DNA of 64,000 nucleotides from Helopsaltes ochotensis. Taxonomy: Eukaryota > Chordata > Aves > Passeriformes > Locustellidae. The stretch is taken from NCBI GenBank assembly GCA_013400155.1, contig VXBM01000682.1:29866-93865 (forward strand), written 5' to 3'. Made by a program: the position numbers and the translations under genes. Below the pieces are notes generated by a model. The model saw only the letters and a list, made by a program, of their open reading frames with translations. It made no database searches and was not told where the DNA came from. Position 1 is the stretch's first letter. Each line of letters starts with the position of its first letter. Of the stretch, positions 1-11,300 are shown piece by piece.

Positions 1-115
1 CGGGAGCCGCCCCGAGGCCGCGGTTGAGGGGCTGGGGAGCGCCCGGGAGGGAGCCGGGGCCTGGCCTTGGGGGTGCGGGGGGAAGATGCCTCTCGCCATT
101 GGGGAGCGGTGCGGG
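1..115. promoter_or_regulatory. 3' tail of the APPBP2 CpG island, start of intron 1
   Basis: The first ~115 bases are G+C rich with many CpGs and then drop abruptly to AT-rich sequence with a T-tract near 164-187. No APPBP2 exon 1 coding sequence or its donor is visible. Because exon 2 begins at the codon expected after exon 1, the first exon and promoter probably lie just left of the window and this is the downstream shore of their CpG island. Inference from composition and gene order. Confidence 0.6.
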
Positions 116-1044
116 CAGGATGAGGCCAAGCTGGCTGTGCTGGGATACGTTTTTTCCTTTTCCCTTTTTTCTTTTTTTTTTTTTTTTATGATAATGTACT
201 GGACACGGTGATGTCAGTGGTTGAGGAAGCAGTTTGCCGTGATCTAGTATAAATGATCTGGGAGGAACCAGATGGAAAGAATTGACAGTTGTTTGATGCT
301 GTAGTTTATTAGTATTAAGCTATTCTGTGGTGAAAGGGCTGTTCCTGGACTATACAGATTTGGTGTAAAAGGTGCACTGAGATGGCCCATTAATTTCATA
401 TTGTCCGCTAAACAGGCGTTTCATTCATTGCAGGAACAGCTGGAAATGAGCATTCATCAGGGGAGAAACAATGTCTGTAAAAAACCCCCAAAACCCTAAG
501 ATGAGGAATAACCCTCTTTTCCTCTGCTAGCAAATTTCTAAAAATTTAGGAATTTTGAAGTGAAATCATTCTTTAGACTAATCTTTATGAACCAGGGGTA
601 ATAACCCATCATATACATGGAGAGCAGTAGCATTTACTGGAGACAGGGAAATAGCTTCTCTAGCATTGGAACAGGCATGTGCATTCTCTGTGTCCTGGTT
701 ATTTCATGTCTGCCTTAGGTGCTGAGAAGGATGGAAACCCATTTTTATGACATAGGAGCACGCTCACAGCTAATGATGTGATTGACATATCAGCTAAAGA
801 CCAAAGATGTGAAAATCAGCATCGAGTGGCTGCTCTGAATCAGGTTCTCGTGGAGTTGTTCCGTGCTGAGGAAGATCCAGCAGCATATCTGATTTCTGAG
901 GAGACTCTCTAGAGTGTCTCTTCTGCCTGTGGAGCTGGGTTTGCCATCTTGCTGGGCAGATGATAACAAAGGTGATAAGCTCCTATCTCCAGACAGTGTT
1001 GGTGTTGTACTGACAGTACAGCTGCTGTTAGTGACAGTGCCTGC

Positions 1045-1305
1045 ATGGAATCGTGATTTGGGTGGAAGGGACCTTAAAGAACATCTCATTCCATCCCTGC
1101 CACAGGCAGGGACACCTTCCACTATCCTGGGCTGCTCCAAGCCTGTCCAGGGACACTTCAGGGATGGGGCAGCCACAGCTGCTCTGGGAAACCTGTGCTG
1201 GGGCCTCACCCACCTTAGATATTTTTTCCTAATCTCTAACCTAAACCTGTTCTCTGCTAGTTTGAAGCCATTCCCCCTTACTTTTCCTGTAATCCCTGAG
1301 TTTCA
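1045..1305 (-). mobile_element. CR1 LINE 3'-end fragment
   Basis: The + strand reads like the reverse complement of an avian CR1 3' end. It starts with gaatcgtgatttgggtgg, continues with aagggacctta, a segment ending ggcagggacacc, cagggatggggca, and then ctctgggaaacctgtgc with cttcctaa-like blocks. The sense strand of the element is therefore minus. It is heavily 5'-truncated and diverged, and the boundaries are approximate. Confidence 0.85.
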
Positions 1306-1484
1306 CAACTGGAGTTTTTGAGCTGTGTAAGGTGCACCAATATTCCTCTGACCAGCCCACGTCCACAGGACGTTCCTCATACAGAATAAACCAAACTGGG
1401 CCGTGCCTGCAGTGAGTGTTCTGTGGCTGTAAGAGTAGGCTGGGCTTCCATGTCCTCAGTGTCATCTTTTCTGTGTGGGACAAC

Positions 1485-1600
1485 CAGCTTGGATGGGGCC
1501 AGGATGGAGTGACCTGCTCTAGGGAATGGCATCCCTGTCCTTGGCAGGGGCTGGAACTGCTTCAGGGTCCCTTCCCTCTCAAACCATCCTGTGGTTCTGT
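1485..1600 (+). mobile_element. CR1 LINE 3'-end fragment, sense orientation
   Basis: The order of blocks (ggatggggcc, cctgctctaggg, ccttggcaggggctggaact, gggtcccttcc, ending near ccatcctgtggttctg) matches the last ~120 bp of CR1 read in the sense direction. It faces the minus-strand CR1 copy about 180 bp upstream, so the two form an inverted pair. Confidence 0.75.
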
Positions 1601-3301
1601 AACTGTTCTCTTTAGCAGTCACTTTCAAATTAACTTATCCAGAGATGTCCCTGAACCCTGCATGGGGAGCTGAAAGGAAGTCTCAGTCCTTAGTGGTGTC
1701 TGCCTCAAAGCCCAGCTCAGATCTTCTGAAACTGTGTTTGCTTTTCTCTGTGTGCCTGTAGGACACCTGGTAACTGCTTCTTGAGTCTCATTTTGGGTGA
1801 CAGCAGCATCAAATGCATCCAAAATGTCATTCAGGGGGAGCTGAATGAGGCTGGGCTGGGGGCAGCATCCTTCTCACAGTGTGTGTGGTGCTTGCTTTGC
1901 TGTTTTGGTTCTGGGATGTTATTTTGAATATCAGGTGGATATTAAACCCCAGTTCATCATGGTGAGCCGTATTCCCAATGTCCTGACTGCTGAGTTCCTT
2001 AGAGCAGAAGTAGAATTTCCAAAGCTATCAACAGTCCTTGGAGTAAGACAGACTGGAAGCCCTCTAAATATTTGTTTGACTTACATGGTGCTTGTTGTTG
2101 TTCTGTTAGAAGGTGTCAGTTATTTGTTAGTATCCCGTTTTACTTTCATTCTGTAATGATTAGAAGGAATAAAAAGATGTTTCCAATCTTTCACATATAA
2201 CTCGCAAGTAATAGTTTTTTATCTAGGTATTAGTCGTGGTTTGTGCTACTTGAGAAACTGCCACTGAGTTTTGCAAAAGATAAGAGGTGGTACTAGTCAG
2301 ATTTTATGTTCGTCTGTGGCCATACAAAAATGTTTTTATCATATTCATTGGTATTAACACTCAAACTTAACATTTGCCCAGGTTTGCCAACGTGTCCAGG
2401 TTGTTTCAGAAGCTGGAGGTGAGATACAGCAGCAGAGACAGTCGATGTTCTGTTATTTAAAAGGCAAGAAAATGCCAGCAGTGTCTTGGTGTTGCTCCCC
2501 AGGGCCCCCTCTAATCCAGCGTATGGCTCTACTGTCATAACTTCCTGCCTTCATTTCCCACTCCTTAACAACTCCAATTTGTTTTACCCCTCCATCTTGC
2601 AGAATTGTTACCTTCTGGGACATGCCTTACGACCCTGAGTGGGGAATGGATCTGGGGTAGCTGCAGGATGTTCTCGTGGCTTTGATAAGGAGTGAGTTCT
2701 GCTGCAAGGTGACAGGAACAGGCAGGTTCCTCACACTGAGCATATTTATCTTTCTGGAGCATTCTCAAACAGTGACTAAAGCTCAAAACAAGGCACTATC
2801 AAATAATCATGACTGTGGTAAAACAACAAAGCTGCCCTCCTTCTGCAGGGTAGCACTGCATCTCTCTTTTTTCCAAGCACTGTTTGACTTTTCCTGGCAA
2901 CCATTAGAAAAAAAGGAGGCAGAGCAGGATGCTTGTGAGGATATCCTGGAAATTTCTGAGCCTGCACTTGAGCTACAAAATAATTCAATGTCTTATTAAT
3001 CACAGCTGTATTTCAAGGAGGTTAATAACTAGTGTTGTTACAAGTAACACCTGCCTCTGGGGGGAAAAAAATGTACACGCATATCATACTTTGTTTCCTT
3101 TGGCAGGTGTGTGTATATCCTGGTTGGGTTTTTTCCTACTTCAATTAGTTAGGTTCTCTTAGGTCTTTTTGGGGGAAAGATGAGAGAGAGGAGGTGTAGG
3201 TTTTAGAAGCCAAAGAAAGAAATATGCTGGGTCTCATATAACTGAGAGCCAGCATATGAGTAAAATGCCAAAATTGTATATTTAATAGTAGTGACAGCTG
3301 G

Positions 3302-3330
3302 AATAAACTGCAAGTCAAAAAAAAAAAAAA
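3302..3330 (+). other. AATAAA followed by A14: possible retroposed mRNA 3' end
   Basis: An AATAAA hexamer (3302-3307) is followed nine bases later by an uninterrupted A14 run (3317-3330). This is the spacing expected at the end of a reverse-transcribed polyadenylated transcript. No recognisable gene sequence was found upstream, so the source is unknown. It could also be a chance hexamer beside a simple repeat. Confidence 0.3.
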
Positions 3331-3403
3331 CCCCACCAAAAACCAACCAAACCCCAACAAACCAACCCAAAACAACCCAACCAACCAAAAAAAAAAAAAA
3401 AAC
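3317..3403. repeat. A/C-rich simple repeat
   Basis: This is a strongly strand-skewed low-complexity tract. It runs A14, then about 57 bases of interleaved ccaa/aacc-type units, then A18, with no G or T throughout. It is expected to be length-variable. Confidence 0.9.
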
Positions 3404-6400
3404 CTGAAAAAATCAACTTATTATGTTCTGTAGTTTGCTGGGTTGAGGATGATGTTTTGAGGGAGGGAGTTCCTGTAAAGAATCAAGCTTGTTGGCAGAA
3501 GTCAGTTCTGAACTCTCAGTCAGTGTCTTGTACAGATTTCAGTTCTTTCCCCTTGTGCCTCTGCTTTATTTTGCATAATCATCTCATGACTTTGGTTCTC
3601 AAGGTGCTTTGCTGCTTTGGTGTTCTCTGTCCCAGGTATTTGTGGCAGTTACACAGTGCCAGCCTCCTCTTGGACTGGTGTTGGTTAACAAGGAGTTTCA
3701 TCCCATGTTCATTTCCCTTTTGGAATGTCTTTTCTGGATTGTGTGTTTCTCTTCCCTTCCAATTGATTTTTCTTGAAAAGAATTTGTTCTTGGAGCATTT
3801 TCCGGTGAGATCATTAGCCAGAGGAGCAGTTGGAGATGACATTAATTTGGTTTCTGTCACGTTTATGTATTCTTTGAACCAAAGAAAATGAACAAACAGG
3901 AATTTGCTGGCTGCTGACAACAAGCAGCAGAATGTCCCCTCTCTGCATTGCAGCAGAGGTAGAGTTTCCTGATGGAGGATCATTAAAAGCATCATTTCTG
4001 TCCATTAGAATAAACCAAGCTTGTCCCAAGGCTTTGGTCTCCAGGGGATTTGGTGAGAGTGAGAAGGATGAACTCCCCTGCAGTGAAGTGTGGCTGTGCT
4101 GCTGCTTCCCTGCCTGGGGAAGTACAGCCAAGGTCAGAGCACAGCGTGAGGGAGGCACAGCACCCCAGGGTGAGCTCACGGAGGCTGAGCCCCTCGTGCT
4201 GCTGTGCTTGGGGCTTAGAAATGAAATGTGTGGGGGAAGATGAAGTCACGCACGTGCACAACCCCCCTGTCACCTGGCAGGAGCAGAGTGTGCACTGAAC
4301 GCTGCTGGCTTAAATCAGATCCTTCCAGCACCTCTTCAAATTAAAGCCTCCCAGTGAAGGAGAGTCATTACCTCCTGAGTTTTTGCCAGTTATTATTATT
4401 AACACATGCCTTATTTCTGTAGTCTAAATTTAGATGTGAACTGAACTGTCTTGCCTTGTTATGTCTTTGCTGGTTTGAAACTTCTTGTCTTCTAACTTGT
4501 GCTACTCGGACTGCTTCTTGTTTTTTAACCTCTGACTGTGGGTTATGTCTCCTCATCCTGATATCTTCCAGCTTCCCTACCTTTTCAGTATCCTTGTTGA
4601 GTCTGAGACAGCAGAACTCATCATAGTTGAGATAATGAGGTCACATCATGAGCAGAGGTGTTGAGCTCCTGCTGAACAATAATTCCTATTTCCACTTCAT
4701 TTCCTCTGGGCTGATTGAGCTCCAGGTAGGCTGGGTTTTCCCAGTTCTGAGGAGACTCTCACGTGTTTGTGACTTGGTATCCCCTGTGCTGGACCCTGTG
4801 GAACACAAAACTCTGCTGCTCTGGCCCAGAGAGCAGAGCAGGTGGGAACATTTGGGGTGTGCAAGCACTAAGGGTTCTGAAGGTTCTCTCTGAATTTGTG
4901 CTACTTCAATAACATTGCCTTTTTTTCTTGGTTATTTATCTGATTGAGGTTTGTACAGATCAGCCTGGTAGCTGGCTTTGTGCTTTCCAAGGAGAGCTGG
5001 AATTTTCCTTTTCTTTTTATGCCTTAAACAATATCCAGTAGAAGCAGTGCTTGTCCAGAGGGTTCGTAGATCATTTTGAAATTGATTTCAAAGCATGGGA
5101 TGCACCTAAATTTTGAGCTGATTATTTTGGTAATGAGTCATTTGTCAACAGATTCAGTGAACTGTTGACTCAGGAAAACTTTTTCCTTCCTTGTTGAGTG
5201 GGGAAGGAAGATGGTGGTTTCAGCCCAACTTTTTTCCCAAATTCTGCTGTTTAAGTGCATTATCCTTCCCCAGTCTGTCCTGATACTCCATATTACATTA
5301 TTAGGTGTTACAAAACATGCTGGGGAGCTTCTTGGATTTCCTCTCTAATTCTTAGTGAAATATCCATGTTTTTCAGTCCTCTTCCAAACTGGAGCAACAG
5401 GAGCATATTTTTCAAATTGCGTCGTCTTCAGTTCCTCTTCTCGAGGATCCTTGGACAGCTGGCTGGAATTAACCCCCATCTACTTAAAAATTATTTTAAA
5501 AAATATCTTTTGTTATGTTTGGAGAAAGTTTGGGATTTTTTTTTTTTTTAGCTTAATCTACCCAGGGAGAGAAAGACAAGAATTTTAATAGAATTATAAT
5601 ATAAAGTTATAAGTTAGTGTCATTAATATGTTCATTTGGGGACACGCAATGTGCAGCTTTTGTACCACACCCACCTGGACACGCCATTCACCGTTCAGCC
5701 TTAGATCCTAAGGAGAGTTGTGGTGGGTTTCTCCCAGCTGTGCACCACAGCTGGATCGGGCATGTGTGGAATAATCCACCTGCACATTACATTTATACCT
5801 GTCCCCAGTGCCAGAACTCACGTGTCGGCATGAGCTGATGGAGCTGGAAGTCACCTTGCAGGCTTTGAGTCATTTTTCCAGAGTTTAAGAAAAAGAAATC
5901 CCTGGCAGGTTCCAAATAGGTGTCTGAAAGACGTTTCTCTCTTCAGAGCAGAATGGTTCTGTGGAAGTCCAAAGCTCTGTGTTCATGTCAGGGCATGTTT
6001 GTCTTGAATCACTGTTTTGTTTTGTTTTGGTGTTATGTAGCAAGGCTGTGGTCAGGAATTCTGTCTCTCTGGAGCTTTAACGAGAGAATCATTTCTTCAG
6101 AGCTCCCAAGTGCTTCTCAATGAGTGTTGCTGGATCTCCTGGAATTACTTCACAGTTTGACGTATGCTCACTATATCCATGTCAAATTTCGTTTGAAAAT
6201 ATTGCTGTAACAGCCACAACAGTTCCAAGAGGCTTCCAGCCGAGTTAATTCCTCAAAATGTTTGCCAGTACGTCGAGGGAAGGGGTTACAGCGATAGTTG
6301 AAGTCCCAAAGATGTTGTATTTCAAGTTAGAGCAGTGAAAAATTGCAGCTTGGACTTTGGAGCTCAAGCCAAACGTGACATGTGCCCGAAATTATTGATG

Positions 6401-7034
6401 TTCCAAAACTGAGGGCGCAGTGGGACTTCCCCTCCCTCCCACCCTGCCAGGCCATTCACTCCTTGGCAGTTTCAGAATCTCATGGAAGAGGGATTCTCTC
6501 CTTACAAGAAGTGTTTATGTAACCTCATAAATACATAAAATTTTAGAAGTCTTACCGTGGTTAATTTTTGATAAACCAGGAGTCTCTGGGATTTTGGGTC
6601 AGTACTGCAAGGTGATAGGAGGGAGTGATGCTATACTTGAGAATTGTGAAATGTTTTGGTATTTTTGGTTGCCTTAAATCTTGCTCCAATGCTTTGGGGA
6701 TGTGTCGAAGCTTTCTCCAGAAATGATCTCATCCATTATTGATGGGATGCCCACCTTCACTTTGGGCATGAAATTTAAACAACTTTTTTTATTTTTTTTA
6801 ACTGCAGAAACTACATTTTAGGTTTTATAGAACTTTCACTACGAGACAGCTGTGCTGAAGGAATGAGAACATTTAACCATGACTGTAGCTTTTAAATACA
6901 GCAGCCTGGCTGTTCCTTCAGTGCCAGAGAGAATCCAGCTCCAGCAGGAGCTCTGATCCCTTTGAAGTGCAGGGACACGCTGCTTTATCTGAGCACTAAC
7001 TTTGCATGCAAACTTGCTCTGGTTTTTAAAAGGC

Positions 7035-7061
7035 TTTTTTTTTTTTTTTTTTTTTTTTTTT
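7035..7061. repeat. T27 homopolymer
   Basis: An uninterrupted run of 27 T in APPBP2 intron 1. It is likely polymorphic in length and prone to sequencing error. Confidence 0.9.
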
Positions 7062-8274
7062 GTGTTGCCCCAGCAAAACAGATAACGAAAAGGAAAACAT
7101 TCATTTCTGGCAATTGACATTATTAGGTCAGAGTATTTTTGAAGTTTGTTTTTTTTTTGTAGGTTGTGTTGTTAAAATAACAAATTCGCTGTGCTCTAGA
7201 GCCAGTGTCGTGTGCCTTTTATGAGAAGAGTTGACTAGAAGTAAATTTCTGGCTGGAGATGTTCTCACATGCTGCGTTTGGAATATTAATTCATCAGCTC
7301 CCAGTGTTTGTGGAGAAGAAGGTGACCCAGGCAGCAGATGCTTATCACTGGAAGCATTTTAAGGCATTATTAAAACTGGGAGGAATGTGAATGTTTTCAT
7401 GTAAGCACTGATGGTGCCTGTGGCAGGTGTGGACTGGTGCTTCCTTAGGTCATGCACCCTCCTGTGCTCATCTGTGGGTCAGGGCCTTTAAGATAATGGG
7501 AATTAATAGTTCACAACGGATTTCCCTGACATTTATTTGCACAGCCCCTTTGTACCTGTGTAAATCCAGAGCATTTATAGCCTGGTTTGGCAGAACTTAA
7601 CCGTGCACCGCATGGACAACTGTCCGGTTTGTTGTGAGTAACTCAGCTGATAAATTCGCTTATCTGCAGGCACAAATCACTGTGGGCATTAAACAAGGCA
7701 GTGCCTTTATTCAGTGCGTGAACAGACTCCACTTTTCCCATTTCCTGCTGGGGAAATCACCTGTGGAAGCTCAGGTGTCAGTGGGGACAGGGCTGGCGCC
7801 TGTCTGCAGTGCTGGCATTGCTGCAGAGCTTGTGCCTTTGGGGTTATTTCTGTCTGATGTGTTTGCATTGCTCCATCCTGGATTAGGTGTCGTTTCGACG
7901 TGTTTGGAAAGCGTTTGGTATCAAAACTTGTCAGTTGTGTCTTTTCTGACTTCAGTCGTTTCTTGGTTTTGTCTTGGATTTGTAGCTCACGTGTGGCAGT
8001 TTTGGTGTTGCAGGAGGGCACAAACACCTGGAGATACATCCAGAGATTAAAAAAAACCCACCTTGGAACCACCTATGGACCTCTCATAGCTCAGTTTTTA
8101 ACACTGAAATTATGTTCCTGAGGTGAAGTCCTCTGATACAGGAACTTTTTTTGCCTGCTGAATTTCAATGCTTTAAAATCTAGATTTCATCATAACTTTT
8201 CTTTGCTAGTAAGCCGAATTTCCCAGAAAAACTCAATCTTAAATTTTAAGATTAATTTACCTGTTTTTTTTCAG

Positions 8275-8363
8275 CTTTACCAACAGGGCCGCTTGTGCCA
8301 GCTGGGTAGTGAATTTTGTGAACTAGAAGTTTTTGCCAAGGTGCTACGAGCTTTAGATAAAAG
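8275..8363 (+). CDS. APPBP2: APPBP2 exon 2
   Basis: Encodes LYQQGRLCQLGSEFCELEVF and on to LRALDK plus the first two bases of an Arg codon, residues 47-76 of the expected 585. The acceptor has a T-rich tract followed by cag, and the donor is AAG|GTGAGT. It starts in phase 0, so exon 1 should end on a complete codon. Confidence 0.97.
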
Positions 8364-11300
8364 GTGAGTATCTTAACAGATCAATAATTCTCGTTTCACC
8401 TCCTAATCTCTCCATCTCGGAAAGAGATGTTAAAAAAAGGCAGAAACAAGAAAAACAAATGATGCAAACCCCGTCCAGTTGCTCAACACCGAGAGATCGG
8501 TGCCCAGAGTCCCTGGGAGCAGCAGTCACAGCACCCATTTCCTGCTGATTTAGCAGATCCTGAGGGAAGCTGACAGGATTGCCCCAGTTTGAAGAGTTTT
8601 CCTGTCATTAAATATTCCAATTGGTGGTGTTACAGAACTTGACTGTTTTAGAGCAGATTCTTTGTAACCGGGATGAGCTTGGAGTGTGTGATGTTAATGG
8701 AGCCATCAGCGCTTGTTTGTCTGCCAGCGCTGGGGGAGGGAGGGAGGAGGGATTTGGGGCCTTCCCCTGGTGAGTTGGAGCTGGAAACGTCTCCCAGCTT
8801 TAATCCTGTGTGGGCAGCTTGTGTTTGGCTGCCAGCAGAGGGTGTCCCTGCAAGGAACTTGGTGTGCCCTCCGTGTGGTGGATCACCCCTCAGCCGGGAT
8901 CCATCAGCTGCAGCCTCCCACCAGGGCTTGTGCTCATCTCCTCTGGGTTGGAGGGAGCCTTGGGCTTGATTTCTCTCCTTCGAGTTCAGGAGAGCCAGCC
9001 GACTGCTTTCACACCTTGGTGTGTAACCAAATCCTGCTCCTCTCTGTTGCAGACATCTGCTCCATCACTGTTTCCAGGCTCTGATGGACCATGGAGTCAA
9101 GGTCGCTTCTGTCCTGGCCTATTCCTTCAGCAGACGGTGCTCCTACATTGCAGAGTCAGATGCTGCTGTGAAAGAAAAAGCAATCCAGATTGGCTTTGTT
9201 CTAGGTAACTGCTGCTCTTTGCTTTCTCTCCTGAAGTCTCAGTTAATCTAACATTCATTTTTTTGCTAAAGATAGACCTTTTAAAGAGCTGTGTGTTTTG
9301 GAATGGAATTTTTAGAAAGCTACTTGGTGTCTTAAAAGAAATATAAGGGATTTTAACATCTTAGAATGTACAGACTTTTTAGTTCAAACTGTTTAGGTTA
9401 AAAATTAGATAAATTTTGGAGTTTTTTGACAGAAATACATAAGAAAACTCTGTATTACAAAAAAACCCATCCTAAACCAAAGTATTTCCTTCAGCCGTAG
9501 GAGAATTCTCCTCTCGTGTTTCATCCTTTCCAGGTCAGGAAGGTTTGACCTTGACAGGATTTCTGTCTGTAGAAACAGGTCTATGAAATAAGTGATCATA
9601 TTGCAAGACCCGAGCAAACCCTTTTTCTCTTGAAAATGTATTTTGCTCTACAAATTGCTCTTTGTTGCTGATTTTTGCAGGGGGGTTCCTGTCAGATGCA
9701 GGCTGGTACAGTGATGCTGAGAAGGTTTTCCTTTCCTGCCTTCAGCTGTGCACCCTCCACGATGAAATCCTGCACTGGTTCCGTGCTGTGGAGTGTTGTG
9801 TGAGGTGAGCTCACCCTGAATTCCTGGGAAACCTTGGAGCCAGCCAGCTCCAGGTGCTCCTTCAGTGTTCTGCTGCACCAAAACGCTTTCCTGGCTGGAG
9901 CTGAAGATCAGGAGGTGCTTGTTTTACACTAATCCCTGGATTTTCAGCTTCTAAGTTGGCAGCACAGTACAATGGATTAAAAAACCCAATGTTTTGCTGT
10001 CCTGTGTAATCTCTTGTGGGTAACACTGCTGGATAACAAGAGTGGTCCAGCAGTTCTTGTTTTCCCAAGGATTTTTGCACGTGAAGGCATGTTCTGTGTT
10101 GGACTTTGCTGAAGCTCTATTTAGTGCAAAGAGAATTTGCCAAATCCAAATGCAAACAATATAGATACAATTGTGCAGAAATAAAGGCAAAACTGACCTT
10201 TCCTGATTCCAGATTCAGTGAGTTCTGTGCTCCCTGCTGAGTGCTTAGCTCTGGGCCTGCTAAAGATCTGGATGTCCAGTTCTTGTGGGCACCTCCAGCC
10301 ACAGCTGAAAACATTTGGAAAAGGGTTTTGTTTTTTTTTGCTATTAGAGTTTTGAAGCTGCTGTGTTCCTCAGGGCCTGCAGAGGTTCACATTTCATTGA
10401 TGGAGCCTCTGTGTTGCTCTTTCCCCCTGTGTGTTGAGGTGTGATGAGCTGCAGGCAGGAGCTGGCTGGGTTTTGTTGCTCTCACCATAACCAGCCTGGT
10501 TTTGCACACTCCAGATGTGCCCATGGGCACCTGGAGGCTGCTGGGCAGAGTTAAAGTAGGATTTTTTATTTTTTTTTTATCTGCTGTAACAAAGAACAAA
10601 GCATGTGCTGTATTTATCTGAATCTAGAGCAAAACTTGGTTTGGAAAGCTGCTCCAAATAAAGCCCTGCATCTTGTTTCTGGTTGGGCAAACACGAAGAG
10701 TAAAGAGGCTTTGCCAAGAGCTGCTGATGTCCTGTGCCAGCCCCAGGGCCATGGCAACGCTGCTCTGCCTGCTTCTGCTGGCCAGCATTCCAGAAGGGAT
10801 GCCAGGAGCCTGGGCACACGTATCCAGCTTCCTAGAACTGGGCACTGATGGATATAGAGCCACAGTTACTGCCTGGTCCTTTGCCTTCTAATTAATCTAA
10901 AAAAAGTTTTCTCCTTGTATCAGGCTCTTTGGCAAGCTGGAGAAGTTGCTTAAAAATAACTCTGTCACCTTCTCCAAATAGAAATGAAAAGAAGAGAAAG
11001 AAAGGGAGGAGGGAAAAAAGGGAACTGTCTCTGCTGGACCATAGTTGTGGAAAGGAGGTTTTCATTCTGTGCTAGAAGAAAGCATCCTGTGTTAGAACGA
11101 GCTCTTCTGGCCCGGGGTGTTGGCTCTGTTTGGTAGAGACATCCATTGTTCCCTCGGGAACCCTGCTGGCCTGGTGATGCTGGGACATCACCCCTCGGGG
11201 CTGCAGGGACAGTGGGAAATGTTTTGGCATCTCCTAAACTCTCAGCATCGATGGTTTGGGGTTGTATCAACCTTGAAAGAAAGTCAAACGCTTTGAGAAG

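Larger units (their letters stand above)
116..8274 (+). other. APPBP2: APPBP2 intron 1 (part)
   Basis: This non-coding stretch precedes the exon 2 acceptor at 8271-8274, which has a run of T followed by cag. It holds two opposed CR1 fragments, an A/C-rich simple repeat, a possible retroposed poly(A) end at about 3302-3330, and a T27 tract at 7035-7061. I see no coding exon with paired splice sites in it. The open frames present are short and lack coding character. Confidence 0.75.
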
